Assembly: GCF_040581405.1 (NCBI RefSeq)
Contig: NZ_CP137157.1
Span: 2,189,001 to 2,253,000 of the forward strand
Source of the DNA: Komagataeibacter sucrofermentans DSM 15973
GTDB lineage: Bacteria > Pseudomonadota > Alphaproteobacteria > Acetobacterales > Acetobacteraceae
DNA length: 64,000 nt
Reading direction: 5' to 3'
The notes under the pieces were generated by a model. That model made no database searches and had not been told where the DNA came from. It was given only the letters and a program-made list of their open reading frames with translations. Within the stretch, counting starts at the first letter, position 1. The number at the start of each line of letters is the position of its first letter. The position numbers were made by a program, and so were the translations under genes. Positions 38,528 through 45,964 of this stretch are shown here, piece by piece.

Positions 38528-39261
38528 CCGACCGCCCCGAAGACAGGGACGACAACACCGATCCCAACACCATCCAGCGCGAGGATTATGCCCGCAGCGC
38601 CGCCGATATCGAGCGCCAGCGCAGCATATTCGACCAGGGCGCGCGCACCCGCCTGCTGCCCAATGCCGCCGATCAGGCGCGCAGGCAGGCCATCATGCGC
38701 TCGGCCAAGTGGATGCTGCCGCTGCTTGCGCTCGTGCTGCTCGGCTCGATTGCCGCATGGCCTGCGGTAGAGCGCGCCGTGATCATGCATACCGGCACCA
38801 TGGCGCAGATGAGCCGCGTGCGCGTGAAAAGCGGGAGCATGCTCAACCCCACCTATCGCGGGCTGGACGATCATGGCCGCCCCTACATGATTACCGCCGA
38901 TGAGGCCCGACAGGTCGACCCCGAGCGCATTGACCTGAGCAACCCCGCCGCCGATACCCTGACCGATAACGGCAACTGGCTGTATGTTACCGCGCGCGAC
39001 GGCGTGTATATGCAGCATACCCAGCTGCTGGACCTCACGCGTGACGTCACCCTCTATCGCAATGACGGAACCCTCATGCTCAGCCCCACCGCCGATGTCG
39101 ACATGCGCCACAACATCATCGTAACCGATAGCTGGGTCCATGCCGAAGGCCCGGTGGGCGTGCTCGACGCGCGTGGCGGCATGGTGGATACACGCGGCGG
39201 CATCATGCTGTTTCGTGGTCCGGGCCGCATGATCCTCAATGCAGCGGAAAGATCGAACTGA
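38524..39261 (+). CDS. lptC: LPS export protein LptC
   Basis: LptC is the single-span inner-membrane part of the LPS bridge and passes LPS from LptBFG to LptA. The 245-residue protein has an N-terminal charged tail of about 58 residues, a transmembrane helix (MLPLLALVLLGSIAAWPAV, about 61-79) and a periplasmic domain of beta strands with the pattern NPTYRGLDDHGRPYMITADE. The cytoplasmic tail is longer than in E. coli. ATG 38524 overlaps the kdsD stop (ATGA), and its TGA shares a base with the lptA start. LptF, LptG and LptD are not in the window. Confidence 0.88.
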   Translation: MTDRPEDRDDNTDPNTIQREDYARSAADIERQRSIFDQGARTRLLPNAADQARRQAIMRSAKWMLPLLALVLLGSIAAWPAVERAVIMHTGTMAQMSRVRVKSGSMLNPTYRGLDDHGRPYMITADEARQVDPERIDLSNPAADTLTDNGNWLYVTARDGVYMQHTQLLDLTRDVTLYRNDGTLMLSPTADVDMRHNIIVTDSWVHAEGPVGVLDARGGMVDTRGGIMLFRGPGRMILNAAERSN

Positions 39262-40619
39262 TGGCGCGCCTCTTCCCTCACCTGTCGCTTGGCGGCGTCC
39301 TGCTCGGGCTGGTGGCGGCCACCCCCGCCATGGCGCAGGGGCTCGACATGTCGCACGGCCAGCAGATCAACGTAACGGCCGCAGGCGGCTTCGACTGGGA
39401 CCAGAACGCGCAGACCGTCACCGCCTATGACCGCGCCCAGGCCATCCGTGGCGACGTGACCGTGCGCGGCGACAAGCTCATAGCCTTCTACCGCAAGAAG
39501 GCCGCGACCACGCCCGCGCCGGGGCAGCCCACACCCGGCGCGAATACGCCCGCCGCCCCCGGCACGCAGGCCGCAGGCAAGCCGCCTGGCCCCGATGCGC
39601 CGCTCGGCGCCCATCTTGGCGTCGCCCCCCCGCCCGAGACGCGCAGGCCCCATATTGTCGATGAGACGCCCGCCCCCGCTGGCGCCACGAACACGCCCCC
39701 ACCAGCCAGCACGCCTGCCACCACGGCCCCCGACAGTGACCCGGATGTGGATACGAGCCTTGCCACCCCATCCGACGTGCTGCCGCAGGATCTGCCCATT
39801 CCTGACCGGCCCGACCCTATCGGCGCGCCCGGCAATGGCCCCGCCAACGGGCCAGCGGGCGCGGCTCAGGGGACCGCGCAGGGTGATGCCGGGGGCGGCG
39901 CCGCCGCGGGCGATGGTGGTTCCTCGGGCGGGTCGAGCGAGGTCTACCGCCTTGAGGCCATCGGCCACGTGCACGCCTTCAACCTCAATGATCAGGCCTG
40001 GGGCGACCATGCCGTGTATGACGTCGATCAGGCCATTCTGGTCATGACCGGCGAACACCTGAAGATGACCGCGCCGCAGGATATCCTGACCGCGCGCGAC
40101 GTGCTGGAATACCACTCGCACGAGCACATGTCGGTCGCCCGCGGCGACGCCACCATGACCACCAATGACGGCCGCCAGATCCGCGCCGACGTGCTGGTGG
40201 GCTACGACAAGCCCAAGACGCAGCGCACCAACAGGCGCAAGGAATGGCGGCAGACCCACCCCAACGGCAAGAACCCCCTGCCCGATGACGCCACCACGCC
40301 AGAGGACGCGGCAGCGGATGACAAGCCATCCCCTGGCGCGGGCACGATGGACCATGTCGATGCCTTCGGCCACATCATCATCCGCACCCGCACCGAGACC
40401 ATAACCGGGGATCGCGGCGTGTACGTGCCCGATACGGGCATTGCCCGCCTGGTGGGCAACGTGCATATCACCCGTGGGGAAAATCAGGTCAGCGGCACAT
40501 CGGCCATCGTAAACCTGCATACCGATATCTCGACCCTGACCGACAACCCCGGCTCGCGCGTGAGTGGCCTGGTCATTCCCAACCAGGCTGGCAAAGGTGG
40601 CAAGGCACAAGGCAAATGA
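39261..40619 (+). CDS. lptA: LPS transport protein LptA (OstA-like) with low-complexity insertions
   Basis: LptA is the periplasmic bridge that carries LPS to the outer membrane. The 452-residue protein has a signal peptide (cleavage after TPAMA, residue 25) and OstA-type strands (INVTAAGGFDWDQNAQTVTA, GDVTVRGDKLIAFYR). Residues about 81-226 are then almost pure Pro/Ala/Thr/Gly/Asp. The jellyroll resumes (YRLEAIGHVHAFN to TTNDGRQIRADVLVGY), is interrupted again at about 317-362, and ends with VRLVGNVHITRGENQ-like strands (IARLVGNVHITRGENQVSG). E. coli LptA is about 185 residues. Start and stop overlap lptC and lptB. The insertions probably form flexible loops. Confidence 0.88.
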   Translation: MARLFPHLSLGGVLLGLVAATPAMAQGLDMSHGQQINVTAAGGFDWDQNAQTVTAYDRAQAIRGDVTVRGDKLIAFYRKKAATTPAPGQPTPGANTPAAPGTQAAGKPPGPDAPLGAHLGVAPPPETRRPHIVDETPAPAGATNTPPPASTPATTAPDSDPDVDTSLATPSDVLPQDLPIPDRPDPIGAPGNGPANGPAGAAQGTAQGDAGGGAAAGDGGSSGGSSEVYRLEAIGHVHAFNLNDQAWGDHAVYDVDQAILVMTGEHLKMTAPQDILTARDVLEYHSHEHMSVARGDATMTTNDGRQIRADVLVGYDKPKTQRTNRRKEWRQTHPNGKNPLPDDATTPEDAAADDKPSPGAGTMDHVDAFGHIIIRTRTETITGDRGVYVPDTGIARLVGNVHITRGENQVSGTSAIVNLHTDISTLTDNPGSRVSGLVIPNQAGKGGKAQGK

Positions 40620-41398
40620 ACATGACCCCCCCGACCGACAGCCCCGACCCCACGGAACTGCCCATTCCCGCGCCCTCGGCCGGGCTGATCGCTAGCGGAA
40701 TCGGCAAGAGCTACAAGAAGCGGCAGGTGGTGCGTGACGTGTCGCTGCAGGTGCAGCGCGGCGAGGCCGTGGCCCTGCTTGGCCCCAACGGCGCGGGCAA
40801 GACCACCAGCTTCTACATGATCGTGGGGCTGGTGCGGCCCGACATGGGCACGATTACGCTTGATGGCGCGGACATCACGCAACTGCCCATGTACCGCCGT
40901 GCGCGCATGGGCATTGGCTACCTGCCGCAGGAGTCGAGCATCTTTCGCGGGCTCAATGTCGAGCAGAACATCATGGCCGCCCTCGAGATCGTGGAACCCG
41001 ACCCCGACCGCCGCCAGACCATGCTTGACGGGCTGCTTGGCGAGTTTGGCATCACGCGGCTGCGGCATTCCTCCTCGCTGGCCCTTTCGGGCGGCGAGCG
41101 GCGGCGGCTGGAAATTGCCCGCGCGCTGGCCAGCCAGCCACACTACATCCTGCTGGACGAGCCGCTGGCAGGCATCGACCCCATTGCGGTGGGCGAAATC
41201 CGTGACCTCGTGGCCCACCTCAAGGACCGGGGCATTGGCGTGCTGATTACCGACCATAACGTGCGCGAGACGCTGGAAGTGATCGACCGCGCCTACATCA
41301 TGCATAGCGGGCAGGTGCTGACCGAGGGGCGGCCAGAGGAAATCGTGGCGAACGAGGACGTGCGCCGCGTCTATCTGGGTGAGAAGTTCACTCTCTGA
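40616..41398 (+). CDS. lptB: LPS export ABC transporter ATPase LptB
   Basis: LptB powers LPS extraction by LptFG at the inner membrane. The 260-residue ATPase has Walker A GPNGAGKTTSFYMIVG, the Q-loop region GIGYLPQESSIFRGL (typical of LptB), the signature LSGGERRRLEIARAL, Walker B ILLDEPLAGIDP and the switch His in ITDHNVRETL. Its first 22 residues are a Pro-rich extension not found in E. coli. ATG 40616 overlaps the lptA stop (ATGA); ATG 40622 is an alternative. It ends the kdsD-lptCAB operon, followed by repeat copy E. Confidence 0.96.
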   Translation: MNMTPPTDSPDPTELPIPAPSAGLIASGIGKSYKKRQVVRDVSLQVQRGEAVALLGPNGAGKTTSFYMIVGLVRPDMGTITLDGADITQLPMYRRARMGIGYLPQESSIFRGLNVEQNIMAALEIVEPDPDRRQTMLDGLLGEFGITRLRHSSSLALSGGERRRLEIARALASQPHYILLDEPLAGIDPIAVGEIRDLVAHLKDRGIGVLITDHNVRETLEVIDRAYIMHSGQVLTEGRPEEIVANEDVRRVYLGEKFTL

Positions 41399-41420
41399 TC
41401 CACACTTCCATGAAATTATA

Positions 41421-41502
41421 AAAGTTTTGGGACGCCGCCTTTTTTCAAAAAGGCAGCGTTTTCCTGAAGCTTTTTGAAACAAGCTTCACAGAAACCTTTT
41501 TC
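41421..41502 (+). repeat. Dispersed intergenic repeat, copy E (full length)
   Basis: It starts AAAGTTTTGG and ends CAGAAACCTTTTTC. The left hairpin is GCCGCC-T6-C-A5-GGCAGC (one mismatch). The right hairpin TGAAGCTT/AAGCTTCA (41465-41488) is perfect. It lies 22 bases after the lptB stop and may terminate the LPS operon. Confidence 0.8.
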
Positions 41503-41787
41503 ATCCGCCAGCCAGCGCGCCCCTGTATCCGTTGCGCTTTACGCAAGGGCTGCGGGCTGAAAAAAGTACCGGTCCTGCATGCAAGGAAAGCATGGACAGC
41601 AAGGGGGCAACCATGCCCAAATACATCCGTTCGCTGTCACGTACCCGATAGGTACGACGCAACAACCACTGTTACGCAGACCTTACGGGAAGGATCGTTC
41701 CCTTTTACTTCATAGCCATTCGCCAAAAGCACGTCTTCCTTCTGCCCGTAAGCCACCGCGTTACGACCATGTAAGGAGTTGCCCCTT
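41503..41787 (+). other. Intergenic region upstream of hpf
   Basis: Together with repeat E, this makes the largest gap between genes in the window (389 bases). In many alphaproteobacteria rpoN sits between lptB and hpf; no trace of an rpoN frame is seen. Visible items are a 12-codon frame (ATG 41613 to TAG 41651, preceded by AGGGGGC), the small inverted repeat CGTACC/GGTACG at 41639-41655 across its end, and AAGGAG at 41773-41778, the hpf ribosome binding site. I could not identify a convincing promoter, though the hpf promoter should lie here. Confidence 0.4.
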
Positions 41788-42408
41788 ATGCACATCAGTG
41801 TCGCCGGAAAGCAGATCGCCCTGTCCGATGCCCTGAAACACAGGGTAAGCGCCCATCTGGACCGCATATCGGAAAAATATTTCGGACAGGCCATGGAAGC
41901 CCGCGTCACCTTCAGCCGCGCGCGTTCGTTCTTTACATGCGACATCAACCTCCACGCCACGCGCGGGCTCACCCTGCGCGGCGAAGGCGAGGCCGCCGAT
42001 GCCCATTCGGCCTTTGATGACGCAGCCGAGCATATTGCAAGCCGCCTGCGCCGCTACCACCGCAAGGCCACCAAGCATGGCCACCAGAAAGCCCGCCAGC
42101 AGGTGCCCGAAGTGGGGCGCGGCTATGTCCTGCGGCCCGGCATGGCCAGCCTTTCCACCACGGAAGACGATGTAGCGACCGAGGATGAGGACAGCGCGCT
42201 GCCCGTAACCGGCCCCTACGCCACCATCATTGCCGAGCACCCGACCGAGATCCCGACCCTGAGCGTGAGCGAAGCGGTAATGCGGCTTGACCTGGCCGAC
42301 TGCCAGATCCAGCTCTTCCGCAACAGCAAGACCGAGACGATCAACGTGCTCTATCGCCGCCCTGACGGCAATATTGGCTGGCTCGACCCCTCGCTGCGCC
42401 CCAACTGA
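41788..42408 (+). CDS. hpf: Ribosome hibernation promoting factor, long form (HPF)
   Basis: Long HPF binds the decoding region of idle 70S ribosomes and pairs them into 100S dimers. The 206-residue protein has an N-terminal S30AE domain (MHISVAGKQIALSDALKHRV, about 1-100) and a C-terminal dimerisation domain (VSEAVMRLDLADCQIQLFRN to VLYRRPDGNIGWLDP, about 145-205). The linker is acidic. ATG 41788 is nine bases from AAGGAG; a TTG at 41779 directly abuts the ribosome site and is unlikely. ptsN, the usual next gene in this cluster, is absent; the next gene is convergent. Confidence 0.94.
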   Translation: MHISVAGKQIALSDALKHRVSAHLDRISEKYFGQAMEARVTFSRARSFFTCDINLHATRGLTLRGEGEAADAHSAFDDAAEHIASRLRRYHRKATKHGHQKARQQVPEVGRGYVLRPGMASLSTTEDDVATEDEDSALPVTGPYATIIAEHPTEIPTLSVSEAVMRLDLADCQIQLFRNSKTETINVLYRRPDGNIGWLDPSLRPN

Positions 42409-42456
42409 TCCCTGACCGGCAACGCCCCCCCAACCGGGGGCCTGCCCCAAACAGAA

Positions 42457-42490
42457 ATGGCCCTGCCCCCGGATATGGGGACAGGGCCAT
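42457..42490 (+). terminator. Hairpin between convergent hpf and DUF1150 genes
   Basis: ATGGCCCTGCCCC and GGGGACAGGGCCAT form a nearly perfect 13-pair stem with a short loop. It sits in the 104-base gap between two convergent genes and could serve both. Neither side has a long T-run. Confidence 0.6.
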
Positions 42491-42512
42491 CTGTCATGCA
42501 GGGCAGATTGCG

Positions 42513-42776
42513 CTAGTGCAGCGGCACCAGCATCATGTCGTGCTGGACAATTGCATTGACCGCATCATCGCGGTCGTCGGCTACGGCAAGCGGCGTGCCA
42601 TCGGCAGCATGGATGGCGAAGGCGTTCTCGCCCTCGACCTGCACCGCGCGGATATAGGCCACCGCTTCCATGCCCAGCCCGCGCAGTTCGCCCGTGCTGA
42701 TCATGTGGGGGCTGGTTGCGGGCTGTGCCGGTTCGCCTTGCAGCAGCACCCGGCCATTGCGTGTCGTAACTCTCAT
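42513..42776 (-). CDS. DUF1150 family protein
   Basis: This 87-residue protein belongs to the small DUF1150 family, found in alphaproteobacteria next to hsp20 genes. The core is LRGLGMEAVAYIRAVQVEG followed by AFAIHAADGTPLAVADDRDD and a final HDMMLVPLH, all typical. Nothing suggests an enzyme. The frame is open to a TTG at 42869, inside hsp20, but ATG 42776 has AGGAG eight bases upstream and gives the usual family length. It starts 79 bases after the hsp20 stop and probably shares its heat-shock promoter. The function is not known; a role linked to the chaperone is inferred from context only. Confidence 0.85.
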   Translation of the reverse strand: MRVTTRNGRVLLQGEPAQPATSPHMISTGELRGLGMEAVAYIRAVQVEGENAFAIHAADGTPLAVADDRDDAVNAIVQHDMMLVPLH

Positions 42777-42855
42777 GGCGTCATCTCCTGCATCATGAAG
42801 GGTCTCCATCACCCTTCGTCTCCGCATCGCAACAGGGAACCCCTGATTGCGCGGG

Positions 42856-43365
42856 TCAGTCCTCGTCAATCACCCTGACAACACGTTGCTTGCGCCCGGC
42901 GGGCACATCAACCACCGGCGCAACACGATCATGCGAGGACGAGGGTGAGGCTGAAGGGGCGCGGGCAATCTCGATCTTGCGCACGCGCACTTCAGGCTGG
43001 GGGCGGGCAAGTTCGATATGCAGCAGCCCGTTATCCATCCACGCGCCGCCAACCTCGATTCCCTCGGCCAGTACGAACGCCTTCTGAAACTGCCGCGCCG
43101 CAATGCCACGATGCAGGAAGATACGTCCCTGCCCGTCGTCGCTCTGGCGGCCACGGATGACAAGCTGGTTGTCTTCCTGCGTTATGTGCAGGTCTTCCAT
43201 CACGAACCCCGCCACCGCCAGCGTAATGCGCAGCGTGGTGGGGCTGACCTGCTCTATGTTGTAGGGCGGATACCCGTCCGATGCATTCTTTGATGCCCGT
43301 TCAAGCATCTGCTCCAGATGATCAAACCCAAGGAACATGGGCGACCCGAAAACTCTTCCCGACAA
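42856..43365 (-). CDS. Small heat shock protein (Hsp20/IbpA type)
   Basis: This ATP-independent holdase is 169 residues. The alpha-crystallin domain runs from about residue 33 (PPYNIEQVSPTTLRITLAVA) to 130. DNQLVIRGRQ and FLHRGIAARQFQKAFVL are class A Hsp20 features, and GLLHIELARPQPE replaces the usual GVLxIxLxRxxPE motif. The C-terminal tail is Ser/Arg/Val-rich, without a clear IxI. The start is TTG 43365: GAGGAGG lies five bases upstream, and the peptide matches the family N terminus (FLGFDHLEQMLERA). ATG 43338 would lose that ribosome site. It is divergent from def and followed by the DUF1150 gene. Confidence 0.92.
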   Translation of the reverse strand: MSGRVFGSPMFLGFDHLEQMLERASKNASDGYPPYNIEQVSPTTLRITLAVAGFVMEDLHITQEDNQLVIRGRQSDDGQGRIFLHRGIAARQFQKAFVLAEGIEVGGAWMDNGLLHIELARPQPEVRVRKIEIARAPSASPSSSHDRVAPVVDVPAGRKQRVVRVIDED

Positions 43366-43444
43366 ATCGGCCTCCTCTGCTGTGAGCGAGACAGGAAACG
43401 GAAAAGACGGACCCGAAACGGCATCCGCCCTCCGTTCCCTTACG

Positions 43445-43474
43445 ATATGGGAGAATAATAGAAATGCACAAGGG
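43445..43474 (-). promoter_or_regulatory. Candidate heat-shock (RpoH) promoter for hsp20
   Basis: On the minus strand the sequence reads CCCTTGTG, 15 bases, then CCCATAT, resembling the sigma-32 pattern CTTGAA-spacer-CCCCATnT. The predicted start lies about 70 bases before the TTG start codon. This is a pattern match supported by the gene downstream. Confidence 0.5.
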
Positions 43475-43552
43475 AGCAGACCGCACCGCGCTGGTGCATT
43501 TTGAGTGCATCACCACTGGTATCACGCGGTCGGAAACGCTAAATGGCGATCT

Positions 43553-44095
43553 ATGATTGATCATGATGTCATCGCTCAGGCGACCCCCATGCCGATCCTG
43601 GTCGCGCCCCAGGCGGTCCTGCGCCAGAAAACCCGCCTTGTCCGCCCCGAGGACATGAGCGACCTGCGCACCACCATCCCCCGCATGTTCGCCGCCATGT
43701 ACACGGCCCCCGGCATCGGGCTGGCCGCACCCCAGGTGGGGCTTGGCATGCGCTTCGCCATTGTGGACGTGTCCGACAAGGACGAGGCCCGCAACCCGCT
43801 CGTGCTGATCAACCCCGAGGTGATCGCCGAGACCGAGGACATGGCCGTGCGCGAGGAAGGCTGCCTGTCGCTGCCCAACCAGTATGCCGAGGTCATCCGC
43901 CCCGAGGCCGTGCGCGTGCGCTACCAGGACATGGAGGGCAAAAAGCACGAGCTTGAGGCCAACGGCCTGCTGGCCACCTGCCTGCAGCACGAGATCGATC
44001 ACCTTGAGGGCATCCTGTTCGTCGATCACCTTTCCACCCTCAAGCGCAACATGATCATGCGCCGCCTGGCCAAGGAACAGCGCCTCAAGCACTGA
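43553..44095 (+). CDS. def: Peptide deformylase
   Basis: Def removes the formyl group from the first Met of new proteins. The 180-residue enzyme has the three metal-site motifs: GIGLAAPQVG, EGCLSLP (Cys ligand) and QHEIDHLEG (two His ligands and the catalytic Glu). ATG 43553 (MIDHDVIAQATPMP) was chosen; the frame is open further upstream without homology, and an internal ATG starts MPILVAPQ. It stands first in def-fmt-truA, with 81 bases before fmt. Def and Fmt act on the two ends of the same formyl cycle, so coexpression makes sense. Confidence 0.95.
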   Translation: MIDHDVIAQATPMPILVAPQAVLRQKTRLVRPEDMSDLRTTIPRMFAAMYTAPGIGLAAPQVGLGMRFAIVDVSDKDEARNPLVLINPEVIAETEDMAVREEGCLSLPNQYAEVIRPEAVRVRYQDMEGKKHELEANGLLATCLQHEIDHLEGILFVDHLSTLKRNMIMRRLAKEQRLKH

Positions 44096-44176
44096 GTGCT
44101 GAGCGCGGACCCCCGCCGCCGGAACCCGACCTGTCACGCCAAGGGTTCCGGCCCAGACAGAACGGACCCACCCACC

Positions 44177-45100
44177 ATGCGACTGGCCTTCATGGGCACG
44201 CCCGATTTTGCAGTGCCCGCCCTGCGCGCCCTGCATCAGGCCGGGCATGACATCGTTACCGTCTATAGCCAGCCCCCCCGGCCCGCAGGGCGTGGCAAGA
44301 AGCTGCGCCCCTCGCCGGTGCATCTTGCCGCCGGGGAACTCGGCATTCCCGTGCGCACCCCGCTCTCGCTGCGCCGCAATGCGGAAGAACACGCCTATTT
44401 CCGTGACCTGAAGCTGGATGCAGCAGTGGTGGCCGCCTATGGGCTGATCCTGCCCGTGGACATGCTTGATGCTCCCGCGCGCGGCTGCCTGAACATCCAT
44501 GCCAGCCTGTTGCCGCGCTGGCGCGGGGCCGCGCCCATTCAGGCCGCCATTCTGGCCGGCGACAGTGAAAGTGGCGTGACCATCATGCAGATGGATGCCG
44601 GACTGGACACCGGGGCCATGCTGCTGCGCGACCATGTGGCGCTGACCGACCACACCACGGCCACCACCCTGCATGATGACCTTGCCGCCATGGGCGGCCG
44701 CCTGATCGTGGAGGCGCTGGCGCAACCGCCCCACCCCGGCACGCCACAGCCCGAAAGCGGCGTGACCTACGTGCAGCGCCTGAGCCGCGAGGACGGACGC
44801 ATCGACTGGACCCGTCCTGCTGCTGAAATTGATCGGCAGGTCCGTGCGCTGACCCCATGGCCCGGCACGTTCACCACGCTGGGCGGACAGGTGATCAAGA
44901 TCGGGGCCGTGAGCCTGACGCCAGGCAGCGTGCAGGCCGCCCCCGGCACGGTGGTGGATGATGCGCTGCGCGTGGCCTGCGGCGGGGGCACGACCCTGCT
45001 TGTCACGCGCCTGCAACGCCCCGGCCGGGGCATGATGGAGGCTGCCGACTTCCTGCGCGGGCAGGCCGTGGACGCTGGCACGCAACTGGGCATGGCGTAA
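44177..45100 (+). CDS. fmt: Methionyl-tRNA formyltransferase
   Basis: Fmt formylates the initiator Met-tRNA using 10-formyl-THF. The 307-residue protein starts MRLAFMGTPDFAVPALRAL, the standard Fmt start. The catalytic region NIHASLLPRWRGAAPIQAAI holds the Asn-His pair, and SGVTIMQMDAGLDTGAML has the catalytic Asp. A C-terminal tRNA-binding beta barrel follows (RVRALTPWPGTFT-like, near residue 220). No conserved part is missing. It is between def and truA, with seven bases before truA, and is likely co-transcribed. Confidence 0.96.
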   Translation: MRLAFMGTPDFAVPALRALHQAGHDIVTVYSQPPRPAGRGKKLRPSPVHLAAGELGIPVRTPLSLRRNAEEHAYFRDLKLDAAVVAAYGLILPVDMLDAPARGCLNIHASLLPRWRGAAPIQAAILAGDSESGVTIMQMDAGLDTGAMLLRDHVALTDHTTATTLHDDLAAMGGRLIVEALAQPPHPGTPQPESGVTYVQRLSREDGRIDWTRPAAEIDRQVRALTPWPGTFTTLGGQVIKIGAVSLTPGSVQAAPGTVVDDALRVACGGGTTLLVTRLQRPGRGMMEAADFLRGQAVDAGTQLGMA

Positions 45101-45107
45101 CCCCGCG

Positions 45108-45950
45108 ATGACCGAAACCACACCCCCGCTCCCTTCCATTCCCACAATCCGTCCCGATGACATCGCGCCGCCTTCCGTGTGCCGCTGGGCCGTGCTGCTC
45201 GAATATGATGGTCAGGGCCTTGTCGGCTGGCAGCGGCAGTCCTCGGAGGATCTCGTCTCCGTGCAGGGTTTGCTGGAGGGTGCCGCGCGCAACCTGACCG
45301 GCGGCCGCACGGTGCGCAGCATCACGGCAGGCCGCACCGATGCGGGCGTGCATGCGGCGGGACAGGTGGCGCATCTGGATTTTCCCGCCGATGTTACGCT
45401 ATCGAGTGCCACGGTGCGCGACGGGCTTAATTTCTACATGAAGCCCCACCCGGTGGTCGTGCTCATGGCGCGCCCGGTGCTGCCGCACTGGAATGCCCGC
45501 TTTTCCGCCTGCGCGCGTGCCTATCGCTACCGTATCCTCAACCGTTCATCGCGCCCGGCCCTTGATGAGGGGCGGGTGTGGCACATCAAGGCCCCGCTGG
45601 ATGTGGACATCATGCAGAGCGCGGGGCGCTGTCTGCTCGGGCGGCATGATTTCACGTCCTTCCGCGCTTCCGCCTGCCAGGCGCGCAGCCCCGTGCGCTC
45701 GCTCGAGCGGCTTGATGTGCGCCGCGAGGGCGAATACGTGGTGATTGAAACCGCAGCCCGTTCCTTCCTGCACCATCAGGTGCGCAACATGGTCGGCACC
45801 CTGAAAATGGTAGGCGAAGGCCGGTGGGAGCCAGAGCGCGTTGCCGAGGCCCTTGCCGCCCGCGACCGCCGCGCCGCTGGCCCCACCGCCCCGCCCGACG
45901 GGCTGTGCCTGACGGCGGTGGGGTATGAGGACAATCCCTTCAGCCGGTAG
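45108..45950 (+). CDS. truA: tRNA pseudouridine(38-40) synthase TruA
   Basis: TruA makes pseudouridine at positions 38-40 in the tRNA anticodon arm. The 280-residue protein has the catalytic Asp in AGRTDAGVHAAGQVAHLDF near residue 69, the RAYRYRILNR strand, and the final FLHHQVRNMVGTLKMVGEG motif. The first 25 residues form a Pro-rich extension before WAVLLEYDGQGLVGWQRQ, where the family normally begins. ATG 45108 is seven bases after fmt. It ends 14 bases before the convergent glycosyltransferase gene. Confidence 0.95.
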   Translation: MTETTPPLPSIPTIRPDDIAPPSVCRWAVLLEYDGQGLVGWQRQSSEDLVSVQGLLEGAARNLTGGRTVRSITAGRTDAGVHAAGQVAHLDFPADVTLSSATVRDGLNFYMKPHPVVVLMARPVLPHWNARFSACARAYRYRILNRSSRPALDEGRVWHIKAPLDVDIMQSAGRCLLGRHDFTSFRASACQARSPVRSLERLDVRREGEYVVIETAARSFLHHQVRNMVGTLKMVGEGRWEPERVAEALAARDRRAAGPTAPPDGLCLTAVGYEDNPFSR

Positions 45951-45964
45951 GGCATTTTTGAAGC

